From assembly GCA_002371705.1 (NCBI GenBank), contig DFGI01000009.1, positions 1-16,504 of the forward strand: a DNA stretch of 16,504 nt, written 5' to 3'. A program made the translations under genes and the position numbers. The notes under the pieces are model-generated. The model was not told where the DNA came from. It made no database searches and saw only the letters and a list, made by a program, of their open reading frames with translations. Of the stretch, positions 15,756 to 16,504 are shown piece by piece; the first letter of the stretch is position 1, and each line of letters begins with the position of its first letter. The stretch comes from Bacteroidales bacterium UBA3754 (lineage in GTDB: Bacteria > Bacteroidota > Bacteroidia > Bacteroidales > UBA1715).

Positions 15756-16504
15756 TGTTTTGAAATAAAGCACAAGTAACTAATTTTCAGTATATTAAGT
15801 AGTCTAAGGCTGCTGTGTTTTTCTATGTATTCACGAAGTCTTTCGTGACGTTTTGTGTAACAAGCGGCCACAAAATTTACCAAATGAAGTTGTTCTAAAA
15901 AATGGAACAGTTGGAGTAGTTTGATATTCCTACGAAAGGCTGTTTTTTTCGGAGAATTTCGGTACATTTTGTATAGATTTTCCACCGCTTGTTTATTTTG
16001 TTCTATAAAAATTCTGTTCGTCGCCGTGTTGATGTGCAACACTTGATTGTCGATATGCAAAATAGGAATGTGCATTTGTTCCAACTGAAATCCAAACAGG
16101 GTGTCCTCGTGTCCGTAGGTGGAAATTGTTTCATTGAAACGAGTCATGTCAAACACATGTTTGTCTATCAGAAAATTTATGGAATTGAAAGATTTGTATT
16201 GATTTTTTTGTCGTTGTTTTGCCGAAAGACATTCTTTTTTTCTGCCATAATTCCAACGGAGTCGCTGTTGTGGCGATGGTGGCGTTGAGTCATACAGCAT
16301 TCCTCCATAAACCACGCTATTCGGTTGACAATGAGTAATATACGTTTGTAGAAATTGTTCGGAATAAATTTTTACATCGGAATCCAAAAACAACAAATAG
16401 GAGTATTGTGCCGTATCAGCCAATAGATTTCTGATTTTGGCACGCCCAATATTTTCTGTAAGTTCTTTGTATTCAACATTCTGCAATGATGATAATTGTT
16501 TATT
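15743..16504 (-). CDS. Family 2 glycosyltransferase (N-terminus outside window)
   Basis: The frame is open to the right edge, so the first part of the gene, probably 50-70 residues with the initial nucleotide-binding strand, lies beyond it. The visible 253 codons show a GT-A fold core. These are an NIGRAKIRN helix, a LLFLDSDVKIY strand with the DSD metal-binding motif (bases 16376-16384), and a NFLIDKHVF...FNETISTYGHEDT segment that fits the acceptor-side acidic residues. The C-terminal 70 residues are basic and helical, suggesting membrane association. It likely transfers a sugar in cell-surface glycan assembly; donor and acceptor cannot be read. Its TAG lies inside the last codons of asnB on the other strand, a 13-bp tail-to-tail overlap. 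Confidence 0.85.
   Translation of the reverse strand, partial: NKQLSSLQNVEYKELTENIGRAKIRNLLADTAQYSYLLFLDSDVKIYSEQFLQTYITHCQPNSVVYGGMLYDSTPPSPQQRLRWNYGRKKECLSAKQRQKNQYKSFNSINFLIDKHVFDMTRFNETISTYGHEDTLFGFQLEQMHIPILHIDNQVLHINTATNRIFIEQNKQAVENLYKMYRNSPKKTAFRRNIKLLQLFHFLEQLHLVNFVAACYTKRHERLREYIEKHSSLRLLNILKISYLCFISKHYAK

Overview
The window looks like chromosomal DNA of a Bacteroidota bacterium, probably Bacteroidales. The evidence is a surface protein whose C-terminus resembles a type IX secretion (T9SS) sorting domain, lipoproteins of Bacteroidota style, a Porin O/P-family barrel, starts without Shine-Dalgarno sequences, and promoter-like boxes matching the Bacteroidota -7 consensus TAnnTTTG. 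I cannot name a genus. No rRNA, tRNA, CRISPR array, transposase or phage gene is visible.

Region 1 (1-5950, + strand) holds the 3' part of a very large secreted LamG protein (2-5140). It overlaps by ATGA with a small lipoprotein (5137-5631). The lipoprotein is essentially one free-standing copy of a domain that occurs twice in the large protein, so the two are probably a co-translated surface pair. A terminator-like hairpin follows. Then comes a short stretch that may encode a one-helix micropeptide or a small RNA, and a second strong terminator.

Region 2 (6020-8716, + strand) is a LysR regulator followed after 3 bases by an AspT/YidE-type transporter with two RCK_C domains. It ends at a hairpin terminator. 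The next 200 bases are rich in hairpins and look like dispersed, non-coding repeat DNA.

Region 3 (8907-13737, - strand) reads right to left: a di-heme DHOR-family lipoprotein, an outer-membrane Porin O/P-like barrel, a mono-heme cytochrome-like lipoprotein, and then a RidA-superfamily protein resembling chorismatases. The RidA gene has its own promoter-like boxes. The first three form a plausible envelope redox or metal-uptake operon, without the imelysin gene I would expect beside DHOR. A perfect 10-bp-arm palindrome sits between the barrel and cytochrome genes.

Region 4 (13738-16504) holds a complete glutamine-dependent asparagine synthetase (asnB, + strand). It converges on, and overlaps by 13 bp, the 3' part of a family 2 glycosyltransferase on the - strand that runs off the right edge. 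The most interesting points are the shared-domain surface pair, the porin/di-heme/mono-heme operon, the RidA/chorismatase-like protein and the micropeptide or small-RNA locus at 5820-5950.
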